The notes beneath the pieces were generated by a model that saw only the letters and a list, made by a program, of their open reading frames with translations, did not search any database and was not told the DNA's origin. The translations under genes and the position numbers were made by a program. A stretch of DNA of 64,000 nt from Kinneretia sp046300915 (GTDB lineage Bacteria; Pseudomonadota; Gammaproteobacteria; Burkholderiales; Burkholderiaceae_C), in the NCBI RefSeq assembly GCF_046300915.1, contig NZ_JBKCLH010000074.1:17982-81981 (forward strand), read 5' to 3'. Shown here one piece after another: positions 34,630 to 42,346 of the stretch; position 1 is the stretch's first letter; the number at the start of each line of letters is the position of its first letter.

Positions 34630-34650
34630 TGTCTAGTATTGCGCTAGACA
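34630..34650 (+). promoter_or_regulatory. second dyad TGTCTAG-N7-CTAGACA
   Basis: TGTCTAG - TATTGCG - CTAGACA, a 7-bp perfect inverted repeat with the same TGTC and GACA ends as the first dyad. Its centre is 37 bp from the centre of the first, and it ends 20 bp before the start codon, where a repressor would block transcription or initiation. Confidence 0.45.
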
Positions 34651-34670
34651 TTCGCCGAGCAGCACACCCC

Positions 34671-35123
34671 ATGTCGAAACCAGCGCCGACCTCCGAACAG
34701 CCGTCGATGAGCCAACCCGATTCAGCCTGGCAGGCCCTGGCCGACATCAGCAGCGGCCCCAGCGAAGCCGAGGACGACGCCGAGCGCGCCGCCGCTCTGG
34801 AGCGCTTGGCGCTGGAGCACGCGCGCTGCGACGACGCCGCCAGCGCCTGCTACTACCTGTGCCGCAGCCTGGGTGCCGCGCGTCAGATGGAGCCCAGCGA
34901 ACCCGGGCTCGAATTGCTGTTCGAACTCCTGGGGGCGCTGGCTGATCTGCCTCTGGGAAGCGTGGAGCCCGCCCCCGAGCCCGCGATCCAGGGTGAGGCC
35001 GATGGTCTGGGTGTCTACGAGCTGTGCCAGCAACTTCAGGCCGCACGGGAGCAGTCGCACCAGGCCTGGCGCGAGCTGGCCGAGGGCGACGCCGATGACG
35101 GCATGCCCCTGCGCATCCACTGA
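34671..35123 (+). CDS. acidic protein of unknown function
   Basis: A 150-residue, strongly acidic, alanine- and leucine-rich cytoplasmic protein with no recognised domain. It starts with a Ser/Pro-rich stretch (SKPAPTSEQPSMSQPDS), then helical segments: ERAAALERLALEHARCDDAA, SACYYLCRSLGAARQM, GLELLFELLGALADLP and LCQQLQAAREQSHQAW, with a C-terminal DADDGMPLRIH. The spacing resembles TPR-like helices but no repeat consensus is met. Two inverted repeats just upstream suggest tight regulation. I start at ATG 34671; the frame is open to 34593. Convergent with the N-formylglutamate amidohydrolase gene, 18 bp apart. Confidence 0.6.
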   Translation: MSKPAPTSEQPSMSQPDSAWQALADISSGPSEAEDDAERAAALERLALEHARCDDAASACYYLCRSLGAARQMEPSEPGLELLFELLGALADLPLGSVEPAPEPAIQGEADGLGVYELCQQLQAAREQSHQAWRELAEGDADDGMPLRIH

Positions 35124-35141
35124 GGCCCTGACCCGTGCCGC

Positions 35142-36023
35142 TCAGAGCGAGCGGCGGATATGGGCAGCCACCGCTGCCAGGGTCTTGTCCAGGGCCAGCC
35201 TCAGCGTTTCAAAACCGGCATTGCGCTCGCGGCTGAGCTCGTCCATGTACAGCGGCCGACGGATCTCGATCTGCAGGCTGTGACGGCGCTCGGCCGGACG
35301 GCCGATGCGGCCGATCAGGGCCACGCCCTTGTAGGGATCGTTGCGCGCCACGGTGTAGCCCTGTGCGCGCAGGCTGTCCTCGATCAGGTCCAGCAGGGCC
35401 GGCTCGCAGGTGCTGCCGTCGCGGTCGCCCAGCACAAAGTCAGCCAGGGGCTCGCTGCGCTGCAGGCCCAGACGCTCGAAGGCATTGTTGGGCATGGAGT
35501 GCAGATTCAGATGCCAGACCGCGCCGAAGCGGGCATGGGCCGACTCAACGGCCTCGCTCAGGGCCGCGTGATAGGGCCGCCAGCAGCGATCGATCCGCGA
35601 CCGCACCTCCGCCACCGAGAGCCGGCGCACATAGATGGGCTGCTCCTTGCCGACCTGGCGCCAGATCAGGCCATAGCCCAGGCGGGTCTTCTCGCCCGGG
35701 GCCAGGGGCTCGGGCCAGGGCCCGTCCAGCAGCTCGGGGTCCAGATCGCTGAGCTCGCGGTTGGGGTCGATATAGCTGCGCGGAAAGCGTGCGGCCAGCA
35801 GGGTGGCACCGTGACGCGGCGCGTCCTGCCAGAGCGCGTCCACATGGGTGTCCTCGCTGCCGCGCAGCTGGGCCAGGGGCAGGCAGCTGCCGAAATCCGC
35901 GGGGTAGTCCACGCCGCTGTGCGGCGAGTCGCAGACCAGGGGCAGCACCTCGCCCTCGGGCAAGTGCAGACGATAGGCGGGATGCTCCGGGGCGGGCGGG
36001 AGGCTGGAGGGCATAACCATCAT
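35142..36023 (-). CDS. N-formylglutamate amidohydrolase
   Basis: A 293-residue hydrolase of the N-formylglutamate amidohydrolase family. The metal-binding segment VCDSPHSGVDYPADF near residue 30, the GSEDTHVDALW motif, ARFPRSYIDPNREL and WHLNLHSMPNN are family hallmarks. In histidine breakdown such enzymes release formate from N-formylglutamate, but other hut genes are absent and its operon partner is a Bug binding protein, so the real substrate may be a different N-acyl acid imported by a transporter encoded elsewhere. It starts 15 bp after the stop of the Bug gene. Confidence 0.87.
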   Translation of the reverse strand: MMVMPSSLPPAPEHPAYRLHLPEGEVLPLVCDSPHSGVDYPADFGSCLPLAQLRGSEDTHVDALWQDAPRHGATLLAARFPRSYIDPNRELSDLDPELLDGPWPEPLAPGEKTRLGYGLIWRQVGKEQPIYVRRLSVAEVRSRIDRCWRPYHAALSEAVESAHARFGAVWHLNLHSMPNNAFERLGLQRSEPLADFVLGDRDGSTCEPALLDLIEDSLRAQGYTVARNDPYKGVALIGRIGRPAERRHSLQIEIRRPLYMDELSRERNAGFETLRLALDKTLAAVAAHIRRSL

Positions 36024-36038
36024 GCTCGGAAGAAGATC

Positions 36039-37004
36039 TCAGTCCAGCTTGATCTGGGCCTTGCTCACGATGCGCTGGTACTTGTCCAGGGCCGCACGGA
36101 TCTGGGCGGCGAACTGCTCGGGGCTGTTGGCCATGGGAATGCCGGCAATGGAGGCCGCCTTCTCCTTGAACTCCGGCGTGGCCATGGCCTTGTGGGCGGC
36201 CTCATGCAGCTTCTTCAGCACCGCTGGCGGCGTGCCGGCCGGGGCCACCAGACCGAACCAGCCCCCCTCGGCCATCTCGGCAAAGCCCAGCTCCTTGTAG
36301 GTGGGCACATCGGGCAGCACGGCGGCGCGCTGCGGCGCCAGCACGGCCAGGGCGCGCAGCTTGCCGGCCTTGATGTGCGGCAGGGTGGAGGGCAGGTTGT
36401 CGGTCATGGCGTTCACCACGCCGGCCAGCGCATCGGTGGAAGCCTGACCCGCGCCCTTGTAGGGGATGTGCAGCAGCTCGATGCCGGCCAGGTCCATGAA
36501 GTGCTCGATGTTCACATGGCCCAGGGAGCCGTTGCCCGGCGAGGCGAAGCTGTACTTGCCCGGCGCGGCCTTGGCCAGGGCGATGAATTCCTTCATGGTC
36601 TTGGCCGGCACGCTGGGGTGCACCACGAAGACGCTGGGCACGGCCAGCACATTGGTGATGGGCGCGAAGTCCTTCACCGCGTTGTAGGGCAGCTTGGCAT
36701 AGACGGCCGGGTTGGCGCCATGCGTGCTCTGGGTGGCCATGCCGATGGTGTAGCCGTCCGGCGCGGCCTTGGCCACGGCCTCGGTGCCCAGGCTGCCGCC
36801 GCCGCCGCCGCGGTTCTCCACCACCACGGTCTTGCCCAGGAAGGGGCCCATCTTCTCGGCCAGCAGACGGGCCACCATATCGGTGGAACCACCGGGCGCG
36901 AAGGGCACGATGAGCTTGATGGGCTTGTCCGGATAATCGGCCAGCGCGCTCAGGGGCAGCAGGGTGGCCAGGGCAAGCAGGGTGCGGCGTGCGATGGGAT
37001 GCAT
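36039..37004 (-). CDS. Bug family tripartite tricarboxylate transporter substrate-binding protein
   Basis: A 321-residue periplasmic protein of the Bug/TctC family, which is much expanded in Burkholderiales. A signal peptide covers residues 1-22 (RRTLLALATLLPLSALA), then the classic mature N-terminus YPDKPIKLIVPFAPGGSTDMVARLLA, with the PFAPGG ligand loop; further conserved parts are VVVENRGGGGG, the two-helix hinge and PDVPTYKELG. No TctA or TctB membrane proteins are in the window, as is common for Bug proteins. It forms an operon with the N-formylglutamate amidohydrolase and is divergent from a LysR regulator gene. Ligand unknown. Confidence 0.92.
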   Translation of the reverse strand: MHPIARRTLLALATLLPLSALADYPDKPIKLIVPFAPGGSTDMVARLLAEKMGPFLGKTVVVENRGGGGGSLGTEAVAKAAPDGYTIGMATQSTHGANPAVYAKLPYNAVKDFAPITNVLAVPSVFVVHPSVPAKTMKEFIALAKAAPGKYSFASPGNGSLGHVNIEHFMDLAGIELLHIPYKGAGQASTDALAGVVNAMTDNLPSTLPHIKAGKLRALAVLAPQRAAVLPDVPTYKELGFAEMAEGGWFGLVAPAGTPPAVLKKLHEAAHKAMATPEFKEKAASIAGIPMANSPEQFAAQIRAALDKYQRIVSKAQIKLD

Positions 37005-37118
37005 GGGGCTGGGGTCTCTGGAGCCAAAAGTGCTGCGATTCTGTCCCTCGCTCTACAAGCATGGAGAGACAATTCCTCACGCACGCATGCCTGCTCGTCA
37101 TAGCAAAATCCACAAATC

Positions 37119-38006
37119 ATGCGCATCCGATCACCCTCCCTGCACGAGCTGCACGCCTTTGCCGCCACGGCGCGGCTGGGCAGCTTCTCCAAGGCAGCCG
37201 ACCTGCTCTGCGTCACTCAAGGCGCGGTGAGCCGGGCCGTGGCAAGACTGGAGGCCCATCTGGGCCAGAGCCTGCTGGTACGGCTGCCCCGTGGCAATGA
37301 GCTGACCGCCACGGGCCGTGACTATCTGGAACTGATCGAGCCCGCCCTGCAGACCCTGGAAGCCGCCGCCGTGGCGCAGCGTGCGCCCGAGGCCACCACC
37401 CGGCTGCGCATCTCCGTCGCGCCCACCCTGGCCACCAAATGGCTGATCCCCCGCCTGCCCGACTGGCAGGCTCTCTATCCCCATATTGCCCTGAGTCTGG
37501 CCCCCTACCGCCGGGAGGAAGACTTTTCGGACGCGGGCGTGGATGCCTGGCTGCGCCCCGGCGAGGGCCAGTGGCCCTCGGGCATCATGGCGGAGTACAT
37601 CGTGGGACGCGAAATCGTGGCCATCTGCCACCCCCAGGAGCTGCGCGGCCGCCAGCCACTGCGCCAGCCGGCCGATCTGCTCAGCCGCCCCCTGCTCTTC
37701 CACAGCAACTATCCCGAGAACTGGCGGCTCTGGCTGGCCGCCGCCGGCCTGCCCGAGGCGCAGCCCCGACCCAGTGCCGACTTTGAGCAGGTGGCCATGC
37801 TGGTGCAGGCCGTGATGGCCGGCCTGGGTGTGGCCGTGGTGCAGCGCTGCCTGATCGACGAGGAACTGGCCGCTGGCCGCATCGCCATTCCCTTCGAGCA
37901 CGCTGTGCTGCTGGAGCGCGGCTATATGCTGTGCACCCGGCGCAGCAGCCAGCCACAACGAGCGCTGACCCAGCTGCGCCAGTGGCTGCTGGCGCAGGCC
38001 GGCTGA
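37119..38006 (+). CDS. LysR family transcriptional regulator, GcvA-like
   Basis: A 295-residue regulator with an N-terminal winged helix (LHELHAFAATARLGSFSKAA, then VTQGAVSRAVARLEAHLG) and an effector domain from about residue 90. The opening SPSLHELHAF and the ATKWLIPRLPDWQ segment are typical of the GcvA subgroup. It is divergent from the Bug/N-formylglutamate amidohydrolase operon with 114 bp between starts, the usual setting for a LysR protein controlling its neighbours and itself. The effector is probably the substrate of that operon; this is inference. Confidence 0.87.
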   Translation: MRIRSPSLHELHAFAATARLGSFSKAADLLCVTQGAVSRAVARLEAHLGQSLLVRLPRGNELTATGRDYLELIEPALQTLEAAAVAQRAPEATTRLRISVAPTLATKWLIPRLPDWQALYPHIALSLAPYRREEDFSDAGVDAWLRPGEGQWPSGIMAEYIVGREIVAICHPQELRGRQPLRQPADLLSRPLLFHSNYPENWRLWLAAAGLPEAQPRPSADFEQVAMLVQAVMAGLGVAVVQRCLIDEELAAGRIAIPFEHAVLLERGYMLCTRRSSQPQRALTQLRQWLLAQAG

Positions 38007-38125
38007 GCCATCGCAAGCCCCCGCACACGGCCGCATGGGGCACCGAGATTTCGGTATTCTTCGGCAGCCACGCCAGGGGCGGCGATTCAGCCCACACATC
38101 ACATCAACTCGGGGGGTGCCACGCC

Positions 38126-38923
38126 ATGTTTCTTCGGAGCCATCCACGGACGGCGCTTGCCTGGATGATGATGGCCGGCATGGCGCTCAGCGCAGCCAGC
38201 CGCTGCGGAGCAACTCACGCCGGCCCCACAGCAGACGAGACTGTCAGCGTCCACTTCTCTGCGGCGCAACCGGCGGGCGCACTGCCCGAGGGCTGGCAAC
38301 ACATTCCCTTCAACCAGCGCAAGACGCCGACGCAGTGGACCCTGGTCCAGGACGAGGGGCATACCGTGCTGGAGGCATACGCGCGCAGCTCGGTGAGCAT
38401 GGTGATGCGCACGACATCGCTGGATCCGAAAGCGCAGACCATCGTCAAATGGCGCTGGAAGATCGACTCGCATCCGGCGGGCGCCGACAACTCGGTGTCG
38501 GGCAAGGAGGACTCGGCCGCGCGCCTGGTCTTCGTATTCGATGGCAACAAGTCGTCCCTGCCCTGGAATGACCGAGTGGTCATGCGCATGGCCAAGACCC
38601 TGTCGGGTCAGGACATGCCCTACGCCACCCTGATGTACGTGATCTCCGGCGTGGCCGATGTGAACACCGTGATCGAGAACCCGCACACCCGGCGCGTGCA
38701 AATGATCGTGGCCTCCACAGCCCGCCAGTCGCTGGGGCATTGGGTGGAGATGCGGCGCGATCTCAGCGCCGACTTTCGCAAAGCCTTCGGCGAGGCACCG
38801 GGGCGCCTGATCGCCTATGGCGTCATGAGCGACACCGACAACACCGCCAGCAGGGCCAGGGCCTGGTACGGGGACATTGAAATCAACCCCGCCTCCGAAG
38901 TCGCAGCGGGGAGCCCACGGTGA
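38126..38923 (+). CDS. DUF3047 secreted protein
   Basis: A 265-residue protein with an N-terminal signal (LAWMMMAGMALSAAS), so exported. The mature region fits DUF3047: GWQHIPFNQRKTPTQW, VEAYARSSVSMVMRT-like strand, IVKWRWKIDSHP, and a repeated beta-sandwich pattern through RLVFVFDGNKSS, YVISGVADVNTVI, AYGVMSDTDNTASRARAWYGDI. No catalytic motif is known. The RBS is a G-rich run 8 nt before the ATG. It overlaps the phospholipase D lipoprotein gene by 4 bp (GTGA), so the two are co-translated in an envelope-lipid setting. Confidence 0.8.
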   Translation: MFLRSHPRTALAWMMMAGMALSAASRCGATHAGPTADETVSVHFSAAQPAGALPEGWQHIPFNQRKTPTQWTLVQDEGHTVLEAYARSSVSMVMRTTSLDPKAQTIVKWRWKIDSHPAGADNSVSGKEDSAARLVFVFDGNKSSLPWNDRVVMRMAKTLSGQDMPYATLMYVISGVADVNTVIENPHTRRVQMIVASTARQSLGHWVEMRRDLSADFRKAFGEAPGRLIAYGVMSDTDNTASRARAWYGDIEINPASEVAAGSPR

Positions 38924-40518
38924 CGCCGCTGCGATCTGCCGGCCTGATCGCGCTGCTCCTGGTTTCACTGTGCGCACTGGCGGGGTGCAAAAGCATGGAC
39001 TTCGCGGCGATCGAAAAGACGCCCTCCAGCGCGCTGCAGGATCCGGCCGGAACGCGCTTGGGCGAGCAGATCGCACCCCAGCTGATCCAGCGGCCCGGAC
39101 AGTCGGGCTTTGTCCCCCTGGAGCAGGGGCTGGATGCCTTCGTGGCTCGGGCCGCGCTCGCGGAGGCCGCGCAGCGCACGCTCGACCTGCAGTACTACAT
39201 CGTGCGGGGCGACACATCGGGGCGCTTGCTGCTGGGCCAGGTATTCGCCGCGGCTGAGCGCGGTGTGCGGGTTCGACTGCTTCTCGACGACTGGACCCTG
39301 GCCGACGCCGATGAAGCGCTGGCTCAGCTCGACGCCCACCCCCTGATCGAGATCCGCCTCTTCAACCCCACCGCCAACCGCGGCTGGCTGAGTCTCTCGC
39401 GTTGGTTCGAGATCGTCGGTGACTTCGCGCGCATCAACCGCCGCATGCACAACAAGGCCTGGATCGCCGACAACTCGGCCGGCATCATTGGCGGGCGCAA
39501 CCTCGGGGATGAGTACTTCGAGGCCAGTCCCGAGCTTGAGTTTGCCGATCTCGACCTGCTGTTCATCGGCCCCGCGGTGAGGGAAGCCTCCGCCAGCTTT
39601 GATCGCTACTGGAACAGCGAGTTTTCCGTACCGCTGTCAGCTTTTCAGCGCGTGGCGCCGAGTGCCCAGCAACGCCTGGCCCTTCAAGAGCGGTTTGCAC
39701 AAGAGCGCCAACGCGCGGCCGGTACGTCCTTTGTCAAAAGTCTGGAGAGCTCGTCCCTGGCCATGGCCGTGCGCCAGGGCAGCCTGCCCTTTGTCTGGGC
39801 GCCGGCAAGAGTCCTGGCGGACGACCCAGCGAAGCTGGCGCTTCACGAGGACGATCCCGCCCTGAAGCACGCCAAGCGCGGCCTGCTGCTGACCGGGCAG
39901 CTCGATGCCATTGCGCCCCAGGTCATGCATGAACTGCTGGTGGTGTCGCCCTACTTCGTGCCCGGCGAATCCGGCGTCGCCTCATTGGCTGCGCTGAGTG
40001 CCGCCGGCGTGCGGGTGCGCGTGCTGACCAATTCGCTGGCGTCGAATGATGTCGTGCCCACACAGGCAGGCTATGCGCGCTACCGTCGGGAGCTGCTGGA
40101 AAAGGGCATCGAGCTCTACGAACTCAAGCCCAGTGCGGGCAAGCGCAACCAGCGCTACTCCGTGCGCGAGACGCTGGGTGGCAGCTCTCGGGCCTCGCTC
40201 CACGAGAAGTCATTCGTGGTGGACCGCAAGTGGGTCTTTGTGGGCTCGCTCAATCTCGATCCACGATCGATACGCCTCAACGCTGAAATCGGCGTGTTGG
40301 TCCATAGCGCAGAGCTGGCTCAACACATCGCGGACGCTTTCGAACAGAACACCTCCGCGCAACGATCCTGGCGCCTGGAGCTCCGCGAGGGCGAGGTGGT
40401 GTGGATTGACGCGGCAGGGCCGGATGCGCTGGTCCACACCCGCGACCCGGAAGCCTCGGTGTGGCGCCGACTCTCCCAGGCCCTTTTCAGACTCATCGCG
40501 CCCGAGTCTCAGCTTTGA
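38920..40518 (+). CDS. phospholipase D family lipoprotein (cardiolipin synthase-like)
   Basis: A 532-residue lipoprotein: signal residues 1-22, lipobox LAGC with Cys23. Two HKD motifs are complete: MHNKAWIADNSAGIIGGRN (His177, Lys179, Asp184) and SLHEKSFVVDRKWVFVGSLN (His428, Lys430, Asp435). Two such motifs form one active site in the PLD superfamily, used for phospholipid transfer or hydrolysis (cardiolipin synthase, Nape-PLD-like). Envelope anchoring argues against ordinary cytosolic-face cardiolipin synthesis and for periplasmic lipid turnover. GTG start overlapping the DUF3047 stop. Convergent overlap of 26 bp with the hydrolase gene. Confidence 0.9.
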   Translation: MTPLRSAGLIALLLVSLCALAGCKSMDFAAIEKTPSSALQDPAGTRLGEQIAPQLIQRPGQSGFVPLEQGLDAFVARAALAEAAQRTLDLQYYIVRGDTSGRLLLGQVFAAAERGVRVRLLLDDWTLADADEALAQLDAHPLIEIRLFNPTANRGWLSLSRWFEIVGDFARINRRMHNKAWIADNSAGIIGGRNLGDEYFEASPELEFADLDLLFIGPAVREASASFDRYWNSEFSVPLSAFQRVAPSAQQRLALQERFAQERQRAAGTSFVKSLESSSLAMAVRQGSLPFVWAPARVLADDPAKLALHEDDPALKHAKRGLLLTGQLDAIAPQVMHELLVVSPYFVPGESGVASLAALSAAGVRVRVLTNSLASNDVVPTQAGYARYRRELLEKGIELYELKPSAGKRNQRYSVRETLGGSSRASLHEKSFVVDRKWVFVGSLNLDPRSIRLNAEIGVLVHSAELAQHIADAFEQNTSAQRSWRLELREGEVVWIDAAGPDALVHTRDPEASVWRRLSQALFRLIAPESQL

Positions 40519-41809
40519 GCATGTCGGCAAGCCGCCCCTGCGCCAGAAAAGCCATGACGGCCTCCAGCGTGGCAGTCCGCAGTGCATCACTCTCCACAAA
40601 CAGGGCGTGACGCCCCTCGGGCAGACGTAGCCCCTTGCAATGTCCGCCAACTCGGCTGGCGTTGGCATGCACGCAGAACTCCTCCTGAGCGCGCGGCTCC
40701 ACCACGGTGTCCTCCCCGCCCTGGATCAGGAGGACGGGAATCGCAATATCGGCCGCCGCCGGGCCACGGGCTGCGCGGGCCGCATCGCAGGCCTGCGTCA
40801 CCCAGCGCAAGGTCGGGCCCGCGACCCGCGCGTCTGTGTGACCGCAGTGCTCGCCCTCGCAGCGCGCCTGGCGATCCGACCAGCGGCGCTTCAAGCGCTC
40901 GATGCTGTGCGACATGCCCAGCGCGCCCGCGACCGGGTCGGCCTCGAAGGCCGCCAGCTCCGCATCAAAACCCGGGCCCTGCACCTGCATGCTGGACAAC
41001 CAGGGCAGGGAAAAGGGCAGGCGTGTCACGATGCGCTCGCACCAGCGGCGCAAGCCCTCGGACTCACCGGGCGCCGCGACACGCGGCTCATGCATAGGCG
41101 TCACCAGGGCGGCGCGTGAGAACGGTGTGGACGGGCCACGCCGGGCCAGATGCAGCGAGACCACCGCCCCACCCATGGAATGAGCCAGCACCGACAGCGG
41201 CGCAGCCGGCTTGGCAAGCCGCCAGGTCTGCACTTGGGCGACGAAAGCCTCCAGATCGGAGACCAGATGATCGAAGTTGTCCAGATGCCCCTTGCTGGCA
41301 TCCTGCGGCGCGCTCAGCAGCCGGGAGGAGAAGCCCTGCCCCCGATGGTCATGAACATAGACGGACCATCCGTTGCGCACCAGGTCGTGAATGAGCTCCT
41401 GGTACATGGCCAGCCCTTCGGTGAAGCCCGGCACCAGCACCACCCCACCCCGGCTCTCCTCCCGGTGGACATAGGCCCGGTAGTGAATACGCACCGGGCG
41501 CTGCCACCAGCCCGTGGGCTGTCCCCAGAAGGAACCCACGTACCGATCCGCCAGACGCAGGGTGCGCGCCTCGATGTCCTCCCAGCTCAGCCCGGCAAAG
41601 TCCCGTTCGCCGCTGAGTGCGAAGGACGAGGTCGAGGAGAGGGGCTGGAGCGTCTCGAAAGCCGAGGGCTCCGCATGCGCGCAAGCCACGGCACCGGCCA
41701 TCAGCACAGCCAGGGTCGCCCGCGCCGCCAAGCGGGTCGGGCTGCCGGGTTTCGGCCTGGCTTGACGCACGCCGGCATCGCTTCCACGGCCCGGATCCAG
41801 ACTCGTCAA
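40493..41809 (-). CDS. alpha/beta hydrolase, lysophospholipase/monoacylglycerol lipase-like
   Basis: A 438-residue secreted alpha/beta hydrolase. A signal-like stretch occupies residues 27-46 (ARATLAVLMAGAVACAHA). The fold shows VVLVPGFTEG, VYVHDHRGQGFSSR and the nucleophile elbow AHSMGG, with catalytic Asp region QGGEDTVVEP and His in PEGRHALFVE. The HDHRGQGxS pattern is that of monoacylglycerol lipases and lysophospholipase L2 (PldB). It is the last gene of an operon with two SHOCT lipoproteins (ATGA overlap) and faces the phospholipase D gene tail to tail, suggesting linked lipid degradation. Confidence 0.85.
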   Translation of the reverse strand: MTSLDPGRGSDAGVRQARPKPGSPTRLAARATLAVLMAGAVACAHAEPSAFETLQPLSSTSSFALSGERDFAGLSWEDIEARTLRLADRYVGSFWGQPTGWWQRPVRIHYRAYVHREESRGGVVLVPGFTEGLAMYQELIHDLVRNGWSVYVHDHRGQGFSSRLLSAPQDASKGHLDNFDHLVSDLEAFVAQVQTWRLAKPAAPLSVLAHSMGGAVVSLHLARRGPSTPFSRAALVTPMHEPRVAAPGESEGLRRWCERIVTRLPFSLPWLSSMQVQGPGFDAELAAFEADPVAGALGMSHSIERLKRRWSDRQARCEGEHCGHTDARVAGPTLRWVTQACDAARAARGPAAADIAIPVLLIQGGEDTVVEPRAQEEFCVHANASRVGGHCKGLRLPEGRHALFVESDALRTATLEAVMAFLAQGRLADMLKAETRAR

Positions 41810-42042
41810 TTGGGCCTGCGCAGAATGATCTGCCGCAACTCCTCGAACTCCCGCTCGGTCACCGCCCCTTGGGCCAAGGCCTTCTGCAGATCGATCAACT
41901 CCTGACCCTTGGTGATCCGGGTTGCTTCCTGCACCGTGACTTCGGTGCGCGTGCTGCCGCAGCCGACAAGGACTGCGGCGCCGAACAGCGCCAGCGCCAG
42001 GACGGCCGCACGCTGCATGGAGGGGCTGGGATGGGTACTCAT
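41806..42042 (-). CDS. SHOCT-domain lipoprotein (paralogue 1)
   Basis: A 78-residue lipoprotein: leader MQRAAVLALALFGAAVLV, lipobox LVGC, then a short mature part ending with a SHOCT-like module GQELIDLQKALAQGAVTEREFEELRQIIL. The start overlaps the stop of the neighbouring paralogue (ATGA), so I keep the ATG at 42042; the Met at 42018 is an alternative. SHOCT domains are short two-helix modules of unknown role often found at protein ends. With the other small lipoprotein it heads the lipase operon. Confidence 0.7.
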   Translation of the reverse strand: MSTHPSPSMQRAAVLALALFGAAVLVGCGSTRTEVTVQEATRITKGQELIDLQKALAQGAVTEREFEELRQIILRRPN

Positions 42043-42230
42043 TGCACCGACTCGATCAGAAGACGTTTCTGTTTCTGGTATTCGCGCTCCGAGAGCGCGC
42101 CGCTTTGGTGGGCCTTGTGCAGATCCATCAGCTGCTGACCCACGGTCGCCTCAATCGGAACACGGCGCACCTCGGTGGAAGAGCACCCCAGCAAGGCACA
42201 GCTTGCCGCCACTATGATCATCGCCCTCAC
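42039..42230 (-). CDS. SHOCT-domain lipoprotein (paralogue 2)
   Basis: A 63-residue lipoprotein: signal MIIVAASCALLG, lipobox LLGC, and a SHOCT-like end, GQQLMDLHKAHQSGALSEREYQKQKRLLI. It is clearly a paralogue of the next gene (same G-QxLxDLxKA-x-GA-x-EREx pattern). I prefer a GTG start at 42230 because AGGAGGG stands exactly 7 nt upstream; the ATG at 42221 is possible. It is first in the three-gene operon that ends in the lipase. Confidence 0.65.
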   Translation of the reverse strand: MRAMIIVAASCALLGCSSTEVRRVPIEATVGQQLMDLHKAHQSGALSEREYQKQKRLLIESVQ

Positions 42231-42252
42231 ATCAAGACCCTCCTGTTTGCCC

Positions 42253-42282
42253 AGGGTAGCGGCAGCGCGATATCGACGTCAA
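42253..42282 (-). promoter_or_regulatory. candidate promoter of the SHOCT lipoprotein-lipase operon
   Basis: Read on the minus strand: TTGACG (42282-42277), an 18-nt spacer, then TACCCT (42258-42253), placed 22 bp before the start codon with an AGGAGGG ribosome site between. The -35 is good, the -10 only fair. Confidence 0.4.
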
Positions 42283-42346
42283 GCCGGCTGGGCAAGCATC
42301 GTATTCGGGCGAGCACGGCGCTAGGCTGCCGCGTCGGAGACCGGTG

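Noticed and set aside
38041..38054. ACCGAGATTTCGGT inverted repeat before the DUF3047 gene as an operator
   Set aside because: Only 5-bp arms, expected by chance at this frequency in GC-rich DNA.
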